From assembly GCA_963682055.1 (NCBI GenBank), contig OY821747.1, forward strand, positions 12,016,258 to 12,080,257: a stretch of 64,000 bases of DNA, given 5' to 3'. This DNA comes from Primula veris. Its lineage: Eukaryota > Streptophyta > Magnoliopsida > Ericales > Primulaceae. The translations under genes were made by a program, and so were the position numbers. Each line of letters starts with the position of its first letter. Position 1 is the first letter of the stretch. The notes under the pieces are model-generated. The model was not told the origin of the DNA and made no database searches. It was given only the letters and a program-made list of their open reading frames with translations. Below are positions 45,021-55,208 of the stretch, piece by piece.

Positions 45021-48000
45021 TTAAGAAGAGCTACTACAGGAGGAGCACGACGGTAATTGACCGAGCTCAATCTCTTCGTCATCCGTCGACGTGTCCCCAT
45101 CTGTTTCATCACCATCAAAACGTTCCTCAGAAATGAGGGCATCAAAATTGGTCGTATGAGCTCCAACGCAAATCAGCGTCTGAAGCCGCGCGTTGAACTC
45201 GGCTTCTTTAGCGAACTCGTGAGCATCCGAGGCCGCTTTACGGCGATCATCGTCGAAGGGGAGATTACGGCGAGCTTCGATCATAGCCGCGGAAGCATCG
45301 TATCTGGTTCGGAACAAACGGAAATACTTCACCAACACGTTGGCTTTGGTTACCAACAACTTTAATTTGCCGAAGTATTTGTCCTTTGCACGCCAATATC
45401 GATCCAAACGACGCTCCTGAACCTCAACAACATGTTCGGCACGGCGAACGTATTCTCGAAAAGAGGCCGGCTGAGTTTTCAGCTTGGCCCGAAGTCGAGC
45501 ACATTGGTAGATCAACTTGACGTTTTTGCCCATCAAAACAATGTAAGGCCAGTTGGCAGGCACCTCACTAGCCGCACCAGAGGAGACCTCGTCCCGGGCA
45601 GCCCCAGTAGGTCCTAACCCCGGGCTAACTAGGCATGGAGAACCAGCCTGGTGCGACGTAGTAGCGTGTGCCTATAAAAACAAAATAAAATAAAATAATA
45701 ATAATGGGGAAGAACGAGAAGAGATGAATATACAACCGCAAGAAACGACAAGACGAAAATAGAAAAAACGAATATTTCCATACAAGCTACAAATAAAACG
45801 ACAAAACAAGCTACTCGATTATTAATCCGATAACCCCTCAACCGACGCCGAGGTCTCTACTACATCGGCGAAATGAATATCTCGCAATGAAGCAATTTGC
45901 ATCCCTAAACGCTCACGAACGACCGCATCGACTCGGTTCAAGGCAGCATTGGTCTCGGTTACCCCGGCCGTCGCATCAACCATGCGCTCTGCCCGGGAAA
46001 CACCACTCATCCCTTTTACATGCGCCAGCACCTCTAAAGCGCGAACTCGGGCCCAATACGCTTTGGCAAAGGATAGCAGCAGGTCCGTGTCCTCGAAAAC
46101 GGCCCCTAGGACCAAGTTCAAGCTCGTCACACGACCTCGGGCTTCATCGCGAGAACGTCGTAGGGCACCGAGAAGTTCTTTCGCTTTACCCTTATTTGCC
46201 GTATAATGGGCAGTCTTTTTGCTGAATTTCTCTCCCAAATCACATAACCGAATCGACAAGTTTGAAATATGAACATTCAGACCCTCGATTTCATGACGAG
46301 CACAAGTCAATTTCACGGTAAGAGACGCCTTAGATCTTTCCAGATCATCTATAACGACACCTACACTACGACTAGGCGAGGTCCAGACCACCATGGCAAG
46401 AGGATCATTAGGTACCTGACAATATTTTGTTTTCACATCCTTCAAAAGATGATAACCCTCAGACAGGAAAATTACCCCGAGAAAGCCCAACAGAAAGAAA
46501 ACACAGCACCTATATTATCACTTCCCCAAAAGAATATGTTTCTAGATACAAAAGAGACCCACAATTCGAATACCAAAAGACTACACAAAAACAACAAAAA
46601 TATATATATATACTGTCAGAAAAATGGTCAAGGTTCCACCTGAGGAGATGCGGGTGGGGGAGTAACAGTAGCATCAGGTCGAGGAGTGGAAGTGGCTGAC
46701 GTAAAATGAGGACGGAGCGCTGTCGAAACTGTCTGCCCCGGCATCCGGGGAAGCTCCTCTTCACGAAGATTCGCCCAGTCTAAAGGTTTCGGCGGTGCAC
46801 CATGCGGACAGGGATACACCAACTCCGACCACGCCCTATCCGACAAAGGAACATTCGCGAAATTGAGCTCCCGCACATGAGCGCAATAGACGGAGAAATT
46901 AGCCATCATTGCTAACCTTGTCCGCTCCTCCGCATGTGCCGTTTGCAGAGCGGCCATCTTAGCCTTTTCGGCTTCCACGTCCTCCGCCAGCAGCAAGTTC
47001 TCCTCCTCTAGTTGGTCATACTTAACGACCAGGCTCTCTTTTTCAGCCATCAATTTATCAACATCCTCGGTCACGTGCAGAAAGTCCACAGACAGCTTGT
47101 CATAATTATCGCCCAGGGTTTTATTCTCGGCGACCAGTTTCTCTTTCTCGGCCTCGAAAGCCGCAAGCAGATCCTTTATCTTCTGCTCGTTCTCCTCGAC
47201 TATGGCTTTCTTTTCGGCCATCAGCTCCTCTTTCTCAGCCTCGAGCGCCTTCCACTGATCCCTCAGAACAATGGAACCCAAGAAAGCCTGTCATCAAAAA
47301 CAAAAATAGACATGCAACATTAGACACCAACCCAAAAAAAAGAACATCACGACCCAAAAAAAAAAAAAAAAAAAAAAAAAAAACATCATTACCCGGAGCG
47401 CATCACTGCCGACTTGCTCAATTAGCGACGATAACGGACGAGCAGCAATTTCCTCGGCATCCTTGAAGACAAGGGGCTTCAGAGCCATATAACCCATCCT
47501 TAAAGCTTGGGGCTGCTCCAGCAATTTCCCCTTACACCGACCAATGTAACGGGTCATCGCGACCCCGTCCACCAACGCCTTTTCAGGTCCCTCGGAAACC
47601 TCGTCCTCCCCACCACTTCCAACACCCACGGCAGTCTCTTCGCCGTCTTCCATCTCCACTTCTTCCCTCACATCCTTCTCCGAAGGACTGGTCTCAGGGG
47701 CCCTATACTCGATCACCTCCTCAGTACGGATGGGTGAGCAGACAGGCAGGACTATCGGGTCCTCGGTAGGCATAGGCGAGGTAACAGGCAGCGTCATTAT
47801 ATCCTCGCCCATGTTCACCAAGAGATTCATATTCCCGAATACGTCATCAATCGACCCCTGAAACACAATAATACCCATAGACCGGGCAAGAGCAAGGGCA
47901 ACCAATGAAGAAGTCAATAACTGAAACAAGATAACTAATGAAGCAAAGCACTCGAGTACAAAACGACAACAATCAAAAGACAAGAAAATCAGAATACATA

Positions 48001-48933
48001 TACACATACATCACCCGGCGCAGAGGCATCCTCGGTGGTATCCCCTTGGAAAGCAGCCAACACCCCCTCGCCCGAGCCAACGTTATCAGCCTCCTCGGTG
48101 ACCGATGTATCGGTTCCCCTAGCCCTCTTCGTTGTTCCAACGACAGGGTCAGATGCACGACGCTTAGAACGAACGGGCTTTTTCCCAAGCCGAGCAGCAC
48201 TTCGAGCCCGGACCACTTTCAAGAATTCCTCCTCTGGCTCTTTGGGGATCTCTGGTGCAGGATTCCCCTTGGTTACCGACCCCATAGGGTACCCGAGCAG
48301 CATGGGAGCAGTACGACTCGCAGGATCCGGCGTCGGTCCAGGCCCCCACCATTTCCAAAGAGCTAACAGAGCCTCTCCATTGGGAGCGCCGAGGTCTGGC
48401 ATAGTGGGAGCATTGGTAGCCGGTCCAGGAATCTGGTGTCCCGCACAACCCATTCACCGGAAGCAATAACGATACCAAGATTGCGCTCTTTGTTGGTATC
48501 CGGCAAACCGATAACGAGCCGGCAAAAGGCACGCATGGTCTTCAAATACGAGCTGCGACACTCAAAGCTCAAACTATAGACTCCGAAGACGTCCTTCAGT
48601 TCAATCGGTATTCCGGACAACTCCGATAACCTTTGGATACCATTCAGAGTACGGTAACCATTTAGGGCCAGTTGGGCCGGAGCAATCTGGACGGCCTCAA
48701 AGAACGAAGCCACCCAGTTTGTAAAAGGAAGTCGAAGACCCCCCAGTAAAGAACGCCGAAGAACGCACAGCTACCTCTCCGGCAGGAACAAATCCCAACA
48801 CCTCCTCGTCCGAAATAGGAAGCCGAATGTGTATGTTATCCGGTATTCCGGCGAGCCTCTTAAAGTCCTCTTCCACAAATGTGCCAACTTGGGCCACACT
48901 TTGGGACAGAATTTCCTGTCCACACGTCATCAA
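45021..48933 (-). CDS. Antisense spliced gene, gypsy-transposon-type domain plus coiled coils
   Basis: Minus-strand exons, approximate: 48015-48933, 47393-47857, 46640-47287, 45822-46415 and 45021-45670, with AG and GT at most borders. The N-terminus resembles the Transposase_28 / putative gypsy-type transposon domain: DFKRLAGIPDNIHIRLPI, VPAGEVAVRSSAFFTGG, then in another frame LRLPFTNWVASFFEAVQIAP and QLALNGYRTLNGIQRLSEL. Acidic and proline-rich linkers follow. Then comes a strong coiled coil (KALEAEKEELMAEKKAIVEE) and further helical exons (VPNDPLAMVVWTSPSRSVG; RRAEHVVEVQERRLDRYWR). A run of six G near 48740 shifts the frame once, and another frame change lies near 48450, so this copy is probably broken at the N-terminus. 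The stop at 45822 means the last exon may belong to an alternative transcript. No function known. Confidence 0.6.
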
Positions 48934-49117
48934 ACCTCCATCAATATACTAAACAAATACCCAAACCAAAACAACATTACCATAACGAGAGCTCCCACCC
49001 CCCACTCACATTAACCAGATACATAAGAATCATCAGACATATATAGACAACCTGAACCATATACCAACGCCACATCTATGACCACAACGACAAATCAAAT
49101 ACAACCCCTAACACAAA

Positions 49118-49142
49118 AAAAAAAGGGGGGGGGGGGGGGGGA
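49118..49142. repeat. A-run followed by a long G-run
   Basis: About ten A then about 18 G in the presumed promoter region of the antisense gene; a likely site of slippage or sequencing error. Confidence 0.85.
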
Positions 49143-49873
49143 GAGAACGAAAAAACACTTACAGTTATCATTATGAGCAAGCAAGTGAGAACAGCAGCAA
49201 GTCTTTCAACAATACCACGAAACCCTAGATCAAGCGGCCGAACGCTTTTCCTTTTTTGGCGGGAAGAATCTACTTTAGAGAGAGACAGATATTTTCTTCA
49301 GTGAATTTTGTGATAAAAACAAAAGGATTACTTGGCACAGTACAAAGGAGTGGAGTCACAAAAAGAATAAAATAATAACCGTCCTTTCGTGTGACAGAGG
49401 TTTACCTTTTTTCCAACCATACAAAAGTCAACAACCGCTGCTATTTTTAACATATAAACGCTCCAGATTTTGCCACGTCAGAGCATATCCCACTACCCAA
49501 GGCAGTTCACATCATTACACCTAAATAAACGGCCAGTGGACCCTACCACGAAAAGCTTCCCACATACGCTACCAATATTATCACACCGAGAATGTCCCCC
49601 GATTAAGATCATCGACCCCCAACCATTTCTTACCCAAAGGGCACACCGAACAAGGTGGACGAAGACCGTTTCTAGCTTGACGGCATGAAGCATCAAGTCT
49701 AACAACGCTCTCCGGGAGGATAACCGGGCACATTGTTCGGTGTATACTGAGAAACATCAAATAAAATAGAATAGACAGAATCAAGTGCAAGACAAGTTTT
49801 ATTCTTCCACAAAGGGGGAAAACACAAACAATACAACAGAAAAAGAAAAACTTTACAAAAAAATACACCCATC
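49143..49873. other. Gap between antisense gene and first mini-gene
   Basis: No coding region recognised. Probably holds the 5' region of the antisense gene and the 3' end of the first small frame. Confidence 0.4.
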
Positions 49874-50236
49874 CTACTTTTTCGAACTATCCCCCATATC
49901 AACATCCTTCTTCGCCAAAAGTTCCGCCAGACGCTCTTTTTCCCTAATCAACCGAGAAATCGCCATCTCAGCCTGTTTCAAGGCGTAAGACTGAGACTCG
50001 CATTTTTGCTCGGCCTTGAAACGAGCAGTGCCCTCCTCGTCCCAATATTGTTTAAACCTCCTCACTTCAGTCCGAGCACATATGAGATCATGTTTCAGCC
50101 ATGACATTTCAATTTCTTTTAGTTGAAGAGGAGTCAAATCCTCCTCCCCAAAACCAGGGGGACGAAGTAGCAAAAAACTAGGCTCCTCTTCCATAAGGGC
50201 TTTCTTTTTGGAGGCAGACCTAGTAATGGGAGCCAT
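49874..50236 (-). CDS. Small antisense coiled-coil protein 1
   Basis: 120 residues starting MAPITRSASKKK, chosen over an upstream in-frame Met at 50305 because it follows a TATA box (TATAAATG, 50304-50310) at transcript-leader distance. Basic N-terminus, then a helical, heptad-rich body (KEIEMSWLKHDLICARTEV; LKQAEMAISRLIREKERLAE) and a short acidic, serine-ended tail (DMGDSSKK). No family recognised. The same plan (short N-terminus, coil, charged Ser-rich tail) is seen in the next four frames. Confidence 0.6.
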   Translation of the reverse strand: MAPITRSASKKKALMEEEPSFLLLRPPGFGEEDLTPLQLKEIEMSWLKHDLICARTEVRRFKQYWDEEGTARFKAEQKCESQSYALKQAEMAISRLIREKERLAELLAKKDVDMGDSSKK

Positions 50237-50303
50237 CTCGCAAGTAGGAGAAACAAAAGAGAGAAAAGGATAATGGATAATGAAGTACAAAACAATAGGG
50301 AGC

Positions 50304-50310
50304 ATTTATA
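50304..50310 (-). promoter_or_regulatory. TATA box of small protein 1
   Basis: TATAAATG on the minus strand, about 70 bp before the ATG. Confidence 0.5.
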
Positions 50311-50475
50311 AGGAGTCAAAGGGCACGAAATACGAAACAGCACCAAAAACGAGGCGTTGCAAACGGTTCAATATACAGAGAGACACGAAATACAACAGGG
50401 TACAAATTACAAAAAACGGATAAGAAAATACAAATTACAAGACGAGAAATACGTCAAAAAACTAGCCCAATCCAA

Positions 50476-50901
50476 CTAAGGATCAATGGAGGGAAAAACC
50501 GAACTACCAGACCGGGAGAAAGCTACCCGAGCAGAGCTGTCAAACCGAGCTTGGTAAGAGTCATTCATGACTACCAAGCACTCAAGCCGAGCATTCCTAA
50601 CTATCATACTAGCTAGGCCTTGAGGGGAGTTATCGAACTTGTCCTGAGCATGATCCCAAATCTCCTCGGCCTCGTACCAAGAGTTGGCCAAGTGATTTCT
50701 GTGCAACAACAAATTATCGAGTTGGCGACTCAAGGCCGAAATCTCGGTCCACTTCATTGTCTCCTCGGGATGAGAGTCGAACAAGCTCAAAGCCAAAATG
50801 CCATACTCTTTCTCAAGCCTTGCCATCCGACGGCGGACCCGAGATACCTCAGTGTCCAAGCCCTTCATCTGAGCATGATATCTCACCACAGGCCCAGACA
50901 T
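50476..50901 (-). CDS. Small antisense coiled-coil protein 2
   Basis: 141 residues starting MSGPVVRYHAQMKGLD. Helical body with EVSRVRRRMARLEKEYGI and LSRQLDNLLLHRNHLAN, and a C-terminus rich in serine (FSRSGSSVFPSIDP). A TATA-like TATAAG lies at 51004-51009, about 103 bp before the ATG. No known family. It lies between small frames 1 and 3, all in the same direction. Confidence 0.55.
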   Translation of the reverse strand: MSGPVVRYHAQMKGLDTEVSRVRRRMARLEKEYGILALSLFDSHPEETMKWTEISALSRQLDNLLLHRNHLANSWYEAEEIWDHAQDKFDNSPQGLASMIVRNARLECLVVMNDSYQARFDSSARVAFSRSGSSVFPSIDP

Positions 50902-51149
50902 TCTGGGAAATTGTTATAGTACGGAAGAAAATAAGGGGCTGAGGGAGAAATAAGCAATAAAAGAAAAATGAGAGATGATAAACTACTAAAGAAAAGAGAA
51001 GTACTTATAGAACGAAGATAGAATGATATTTTATGACCTTGCTTGGGAACTTGCACATTTCCTGACATGCTTGGGAGCATGCATATTTCCTGACCTACTA
51101 GGGAGCATGCACCTATGTTCGACAGTGATGGGGACATCTACTGACATCT

Positions 51150-51298
51150 GATACAATAGTACAGAAAGAAATAAAGACGAGATATTCAAAGATCTAGATT
51201 CCAGACAAACAACAAACCACAGGTGCAATATAAAAAGAAGTGCAAAAATAAAGGGGCAAAAATACTTCTCATTAATAAAGATGGAATACATCATTGTT
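51150..51298. other. Spacer between small genes
   Basis: No coding region. Upstream of this, around 51030-51120, a short phrase (GGGA(A/G)C(A/T)TGCA) recurs three times in the probable promoter of small protein 2. Confidence 0.5.
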
Positions 51299-51421
51299 CA
51301 TTACATCAAAAGACAATCTATTACATTGAGGTCTATTACATCCGAGGATTACATCAAAAGAAAATCTATTACATTGAGGTCTATTACATCCGAGGATTAC
51401 ATCAAAAGAAAATCTATTACA
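51299..51421. repeat. About 48-bp tandem repeat
   Basis: Nearly three units with ATTACATCAAAAGA(A/C)AATC and GAGGTCTATTACATCCGAGG. Confidence 0.85.
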
Positions 51422-51469
51422 ATGTGTGTTAGTTGTGGAGCCAAAGAAGAACGACAACATCAGCAAATC

Positions 51470-51992
51470 AGGCGAACATCAGGAAACGAAGGAAAAAAGC
51501 ATAAAAAGAAAACAAAAGGGAAGAAAGAAGCGAAGAGGAGGAACATAAAGAAGAGATGATAAGAAAGAAGAGTCAAAAAGAAAAAATGACAAAAACCCTA
51601 GATGTAACACAAAACCCTTAGGATCACAGGGTTGATTGTTACATCATAGTGGTGCAAAAAAGAAGAAAAAGAAAAAGAGTGATGGGAGAGAATATGAAGA
51701 AAAAGAAAGAGGAGGCGCAGAAGAAAAAGAAAAACAGATAAGAAGAAGATAAAGAAATGAATGAAACAGACAAATAAAAAGGAAGTCAAAGAAACAAAAC
51801 AAAAAAGATAGGGAAAAAGAAAAAAAATGAAAAAAGAAGTAGAGAGAACAGAGTATAAAAAAAAAAAAAAAAAAAGGAAGAGGAAAAAATGAGGGAAACT
51901 GAGAAATAAAAAGAGGAAAAAGAAAGAGATGGGAAAAGATGGGGAAAAGATGGGGAAAAGAAGAAGAGAAAAATAAAAAAGAAGGGGAAAGG
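51470..51992. repeat. Purine-rich low-complexity tract
   Basis: Over 500 bp almost entirely A and G on the plus strand (polypyrimidine on the minus strand), including an A-run at 51859-51876. Any frames through it are compositional artefacts. It fills the space downstream of small protein 3. Confidence 0.85.
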
Positions 51993-52286
51993 TTAGGGGG
52001 AAGTCGATCGGTATTGATGAGAGGGCCCGGCAGAGACATCCCTGTCCCTCAGTGTCGGGTTCCCCCTTAGCATCTCATTCTCTTCGACTAGAGCCCGACG
52101 AGCACGTCGGCAATAAGCCAGTTCGGATCTTAGCCAAGTTAATTCCCGAACCATCTCGGTATGGTGATAACGCATCACCTTCAATTCCTCCTCGGTATCC
52201 ATCAACAGCCTTTGTAGATGGTCATAGGAGGCTTCAAAAGCCTCCACTTGCAAAGCTAATGCTGATTGGGAGAAAGGATCAGACAT
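51993..52286 (-). CDS. Small antisense coiled-coil protein 3
   Basis: 97 residues starting MSDPFSQSALALQVEAFEA. Coil with LQRLLMDTEEELKVMRYHH and LRSELAYCRRARRALVEENE, then a polar tail (AGPSHQYRSTSP). Start chosen because a TATA box (TATAAATA, 52375-52382) lies about 90 bp upstream and the longer in-frame Met at 52388 would precede that TATA. No family recognised. Confidence 0.6.
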   Translation of the reverse strand: MSDPFSQSALALQVEAFEASYDHLQRLLMDTEEELKVMRYHHTEMVRELTWLRSELAYCRRARRALVEENEMLRGNPTLRDRDVSAGPSHQYRSTSP

Positions 52287-52374
52287 CTTATGAAAATTAT
52301 AAGATGAGGATCTGTATATGGGGGAAAATAATATGATGAGGGTTGTGGATATAACCATGCATGCTGTAAGCAGG

Positions 52375-52382
52375 TATTTATA
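52375..52382 (-). promoter_or_regulatory. TATA box of small protein 3
   Basis: TATAAATA on the minus strand, flanked by CTATAAATACC. Confidence 0.55.
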
Positions 52383-52386
52383 GATC

Positions 52387-52926
52387 AATTAGATGAGGGC
52401 TCGTATTGAGAGTCGCAACCGTTCGCCAATGGGTAGTAAGAAGCGACGGCAATTAAAAGATGTGCCTGTTCAAGAAAAAACGTTTGAATTCCCAAAGGGC
52501 TCTAAAAAAGTGTGAGTAATTAAAAGCCACTCTTGTTCAAGAAACGCTTGGATTCTTACCAATATTTAAAGGGGGTAAGTCATAATGGCAGCGAAACACG
52601 CGTCATTTGGGGGAAAGGCAGCAGTTCCAATAAATATCTAAGATCTTTTGCACAAAGCTCAAGAAAACTCTGGTGAATAAGATTTTTATGCACAAGGCTC
52701 AAGAAATCCCATTGGTCCCCAGATATAAAGAGTAAGAAGGTTCAATGGATAAGGTCAAACGCAAGGCCCAAGAAAAAGCATTAATGAGGCCACAAACGTG
52801 CGCAGTCAAAATAAATTGCATTGGGAAAGTAATTCAGATATAAACAAGAAAAAGAAGTCTTTATTGATTGATTGATACTTCGTTACAAAAGCAGCGGTAA
52901 AAGGAAATACAATAAAAACAATAAAA
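52387..52926. other. Spacer between small genes 3 and 4
   Basis: No coding region. Contains repeated phrases such as CA(C/A)AAGGC(T/C)CAAGAAA (near 52650, 52690 and 52762). Confidence 0.5.
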
Positions 52927-53265
52927 TCATTTCGTAGAAGGGCCCGCTTCGTCATTCGGCTTCCCCTTCGACCGAGCATACACTTCCTTAAGGGCCAGTC
53001 TGTAAGCCCTCTTGGAAGCAAGTTGCCTGTCTCTGGAGGCCTCGAGCTCTTTGATCCGAGCACGAGCGCGAATACTGTCGAGCAAAGACCTCTGGTGCTC
53101 CTTCTCCAATGCGTCCAATCGCTCGTCTAGTTCGACGGCCCGACGAGCTTTCACCGACAGCCGGGCAACCCTCTTCTCGAGATAACGCACCTTCTTAACT
53201 TCCTCTTCAAGATGAGCAACATATTCAGGAAGGTTGTCACCATTAGTTTCATGAGGAGAAGCCAT
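52927..53265 (-). CDS. Small antisense coiled-coil protein 4
   Basis: 112 residues starting MASPHETNGDNLPEYVAHLE. Coil with EEEVKKVRYLEKRVARLSV and ERLDALEKEHQRSLLDSIR, then KRAYRLALKEVYARSKGK and a short acidic tail (NDEAGPSTK). Clearly paralogous to protein 5 (KRAYKLAFKELHARSK). A TATA box (TATAAAAG, 53315-53322) lies about 52 bp before the ATG. Chosen over an upstream Met at 53367 that would precede the TATA box. Confidence 0.7.
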   Translation of the reverse strand: MASPHETNGDNLPEYVAHLEEEVKKVRYLEKRVARLSVKARRAVELDERLDALEKEHQRSLLDSIRARARIKELEASRDRQLASKRAYRLALKEVYARSKGKPNDEAGPSTK

Positions 53266-53314
53266 TTGTTCGTTAATAAAGAATAAATTGCACAAAGAAT
53301 ACAGGGATAGTCCC

Positions 53315-53322
53315 CTTTTATA
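53315..53322 (-). promoter_or_regulatory. TATA box of small protein 4
   Basis: CCTATAAAAGGGGA on the minus strand; the box of protein 5 has nearly the same context (CCTATAAAGGGG). Confidence 0.65.
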
Positions 53323-53568
53323 GGAAGAAACAAGGAGTAGATCAAAGGTCATCTCGAAGAAATACAACCTCTTGAACTTCCCAAGGGCATTTACGGCAAA
53401 TTAACCACAGTTCTAAATCCAATTAAAGTCATCCAAAAAGATATCAAGAAGATAAACAGACGAGAACAAGGATAGGGAAATATTTTATTAATTTCAAAAA
53501 CTTCGATTACAACTGAGGAGAAGACTCCCCATTCAAAAGAAATTACAACAGAAATCACAAAAGACTAA

Positions 53569-53889
53569 TTATTTCGAGGAAGAGCCTTCTTCATCTTCAT
53601 CCGAACTCGGTTTAGACCGAGCATGCAACTCCTTGAAGGCAAGCTTATAAGCCCTTTTTGCTGCCTTCTTCTTAGCCAGATTAGCCTCAAGCCTCTTTAT
53701 ATGCTCGTAAGCCCAATCCTGATTGGCCATCGTCACATGATGATCAGAATCCATGTCAGACAACCTTTTCTTGTAATTTGAAACCTTGACCACGAGTTTC
53801 TTATTCGCGGTACGAGATTTCTTGATCTCCATTTCTAAATAAGAAATATAATTAAAGGAGCTCTCACCAGTAGAACCAGAGGAAGCCAT
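53569..53889 (-). CDS. Small antisense coiled-coil protein 5
   Basis: 106 residues starting MASSGSTGESSFNYISYLE. Coil with EMEIKKSRTANKKLVVKVS, then KRAYKLAFKELHARSK and an acidic Ser-rich tail (SSDEDEEGSSSK). Paralogue of protein 4: same start (MAS), same Y.(A/S).LE pattern and the conserved KRAY(R/K)LA(L/F)KE motif. TATA box at 53944-53950, about 55 bp upstream of the ATG. It is the frame closest to the 3' LTR. Confidence 0.7.
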   Translation of the reverse strand: MASSGSTGESSFNYISYLEMEIKKSRTANKKLVVKVSNYKKRLSDMDSDHHVTMANQDWAYEHIKRLEANLAKKKAAKRAYKLAFKELHARSKPSSDEDEEGSSSK

Positions 53890-53943
53890 TACGTCACGAG
53901 CAAAGTAGTAGTAAAATGTTTAATTATGGAGAGGGCACACCCC

Positions 53944-53950
53944 TTTATAG
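53944..53950 (-). promoter_or_regulatory. TATA box of small protein 5
   Basis: CCTATAAAGGGG on the minus strand. Confidence 0.65.
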
Positions 53951-54131
53951 GAGTTTTTCTCGAAAAAAGATATTAGGATAGGAAACATTAAATGCGCCCC
54001 CAAGAAACCGTCATAAATCTATTACGATTTTCAACGAAGCATTGGGAACGACGAGACCGAAGTAATATCCTCGGTAGACCAAGCATGACTCCCTCGACAT
54101 GGAAACCACGCCGAGGAAGTCAGGGATCACT

Positions 54132-54703
54132 TGATAGAACATAAAAATTAGACCCGAATATTCTATTCGGGTAATAATCAACCCATTTTATAAATGGGTA
54201 TCCAACGCTTAAATGGGTCATCTCATGCTTTTTATAGGAAAATAAGGTATTACTATCAAAAGCCCAAGCCCACTCAACTGGGGACCCATGTCTGAAAAAC
54301 CCCCTGAGATGGAGACATTTGTCAACATCTTAGAAAGCATAGTTGCCTATAAATAGCCAACTACCCCTCCTAGAAAAGGACCAGAAAATCTATCCAAAAA
54401 ATATAGAGAGAAGTTGAGAAAAGAGAGAAACTAGTCAAAGCATATCACGTCGAGAAATAAACCGAGCAGAGATAAAGCCGAGCACCGAATAAAAGGGGAG
54501 AAAGCCCAAGAAGAGAGATCAAATAGTCAAATCGAGCACAATTGTAAAATAGAGATACTAATCCGAGCAAGTGTAATATTTCGAATAAGGATAATAATCC
54601 GAGCAATAATAAAGATCAGGAAGTGTTCATTATTTACAGTTGATTTACTATTATATTATTGTTGAAAAGCCTAACGCGACCGACAAAAGTTATGGCTTTA
54701 TCA
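54132..54703 (+). repeat. 3' LTR of the 13.1-kb element
   Basis: Same length as the 5' LTR (572 bp), about a dozen differences by eye; TATA at 54348-54356. Confidence 0.95.
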
Positions 54704-54708
54704 ATACC
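54704..54708. repeat. Target site duplication, right (atacc)
   Basis: Matches 41602-41606. Confidence 0.95.
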
Positions 54709-54800
54709 ACTAGTAAATTACCAAATAATGTATTATGAAGCATTTTCCAAAACTGGATAGCCATCGAAGGCAATTGTAAATTTATTTTAAATTCATAATA
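54704..54800 (+). pseudogene. Tail of the split hAT transposase relic
   Basis: Continues the hAT C-terminus interrupted at 41606; a weak FQNW-like trace is visible. Assigned mainly by position across the target duplication. Confidence 0.4.
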
Positions 54801-55208
54801 AAGTTCTTCTTTTTAGTGTAATGTCTATTTTACTAGATTTAACTATGTGATTGATCGTTATCGAAATTGTGATCCCCGAGCATAAATCATGAAACGGACT
54901 CTGATCCATTCAGCCTGTAAATTAAGATTAATGGCTAAATCGATTTAGTTACTCAAATAGATGACAAATTTACATTCTGAAAAGAAAAGAAAAAAATAAT
55001 CGTACTATCATACTCCTATTTGCTTAAGTCTAATTGGTTATTTTAATTGAATCATGTCAAGTGGTATCAACTATTGTTTTTAGAAATTATCAGTTTTAAA
55101 ATTGGACGAGTTTTTTTTTTTTTGAAAGGTAAACTTCTCATTTCTGAAAAAACAAACTACACATAATATGTTATATCAACGTTTACGGCTGAACATATAG
55201 GAAAATCA
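54801..55208. other. AT-rich DNA, nothing recognised
   Basis: No gene or repeat identified. Confidence 0.4.

Larger units (their letters stand above)
41607..54703 (+). mobile_element. Non-autonomous Ty3 (Tat-like) element, 13.1 kb
   Basis: The two 572-bp LTRs (41607-42178 and 54132-54703) have perfect 5-bp target duplications atacc. A primer-binding site follows the 5' LTR. The sense gene is reduced to a leader fused to the C-terminal half of integrase (42258-43136). Downstream come a 1300-bp two-unit satellite, an 86-89 bp triplicate, a spliced antisense gene (about 45021-48933) and five short antisense coiled-coil frames (49874-53889). No protease, reverse transcriptase or RNase H remains. 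The LTRs differ at about a dozen places by eye (near 2 percent), so it is older than the 16-kb element. It must have depended on enzymes from a relative. Confidence 0.93.

Noticed and set aside
51598..52039. Phe/Ser/Leu-rich minus-strand frames resembling membrane proteins
   Set aside because: They arise from the purine-rich low-complexity tract.
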